Made by a program: the position numbers and the translations under genes. From Deinococcus grandis (GTDB lineage: Bacteria > Deinococcota > Deinococci > Deinococcales > Deinococcaceae), in contig NZ_BCMS01000002.1 in NCBI RefSeq assembly GCF_001485435.1, forward strand, positions 152,427 to 216,426: DNA of 64,000 nt. Reading direction: 5' to 3'. This document shows, one piece after another, positions 63,888-64,000 of the stretch. The first letter of the stretch is position 1, and every line of letters begins with the position of its first letter. The notes beneath the pieces were generated by a model that was not told the origin of the DNA, did no database searches, and worked only from the letters and a program-made list of their open reading frames with translations.

Positions 63888-64000
63888 ATGCGCCGTCTCC
63901 TGCTGTCCCTGACCCTGCTGACCCTGTGTGCCTGCGCGCGGCCCGCGTCCAGCCTGTACACCCCGGTGGAGGCCGACCCGCAGCTGGCCGCGCCGGGCCC
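63888..64000 (+). CDS. Lipoprotein, N-terminal part (runs off the window)
   Basis: The ATG follows GAAGGAG. The visible 37 residues begin with a lipoprotein signal, MRRLLLSLTLLTLCACARPA, with the lipobox cysteine at residue 14 or 16, then SSLYTPVEADPQLAAPGP. TACGCT at 63851-63856 is a possible -10. Function cannot be told from this part. Confidence 0.7.
   Translation, partial: MRRLLLSLTLLTLCACARPASSLYTPVEADPQLAAPG

Overview
The window looks like part of a secondary replicon (megaplasmid or second chromosome) of a Deinococcus species. Base composition is very GC-rich throughout. Many genes have a TANNNT-type -10 box only 5-7 nt before the start codon (leaderless mRNAs, common in Deinococcus). 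A HucR-like MarR regulator closes a uricase operon, and ~140-bp palindromic repeats like the small dispersed repeats of this genus recur. The replicon assignment rests on an iteron origin with an initiator gene (28.8-30.7 kb) and a parAB partition module with many copies of a 19-bp palindrome (20.3-23.2 kb). No rRNA or tRNA gene was recognised. All function names come from reading protein motifs; no database was searched.

Layout. 1-0.6 kb: end of an IS5-family element. 0.8-2.6 kb: cobalamin riboswitch, B12-binding protein and cobalamin adenosyltransferase. 2.9-6.1 kb: a small secreted protein, a double-GAF protein, then HPt, receiver and GGDEF genes, the last two apparently split by a frameshift. 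6.0-13.5 kb: nitrate assimilation (NarK-type transporter and nitrate reductase on one strand; NirB, NirD and a uroporphyrinogen-III synthase on the other). 13.6-16.5 kb: copper ATPase with CsoR-like palindromes. 16.5-20.3 kb: phenylacetate-CoA-ligase family gene, then a urate-degradation operon (OHCU decarboxylase-uricase fusion, HIU hydrolase, HucR homolog).

20.3-31.8 kb is the replicon-maintenance core: palindrome cluster, parB, a parA with an in-frame Phd/YefM antitoxin-like N-terminus, a LexA-like repressor leading an imuB / DUF6504-like / dnaE2 mutagenesis cassette, a replication initiator, ten iterons with a DnaA box, an ArsR-type metal sensor and three-gene-free repeat DNA. The damage-inducible mutagenesis cassette therefore sits between the partition and replication genes.

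31.8-45.1 kb: a cNMP-binding flavoprotein, a GntR regulator divergent from an FAD dehydrogenase, an operon for amino-sugar uptake and use (RpiR regulator, ABC transporter, SIS-domain protein, GH3 hexosaminidase) and, divergently, a secreted GH18 chitinase; together these read as a chitin/GlcNAc utilisation locus. 45.1-54.3 kb: PaoABC-type aldehyde oxidoreductase, MATE exporter, a Cys/Met-metabolism PLP enzyme, and divergent phosphohexomutase and mannose-1-phosphate guanylyltransferase (GDP-mannose supply). 54.5-64 kb: membrane GGDEF protein, DUF808 protein, a purine operon (xdhA, xdhB, a 72-residue protein, xdhC, guanine deaminase), a response regulator and the start of a lipoprotein gene. The purine operon and the uricase operon together cover guanine to allantoin.
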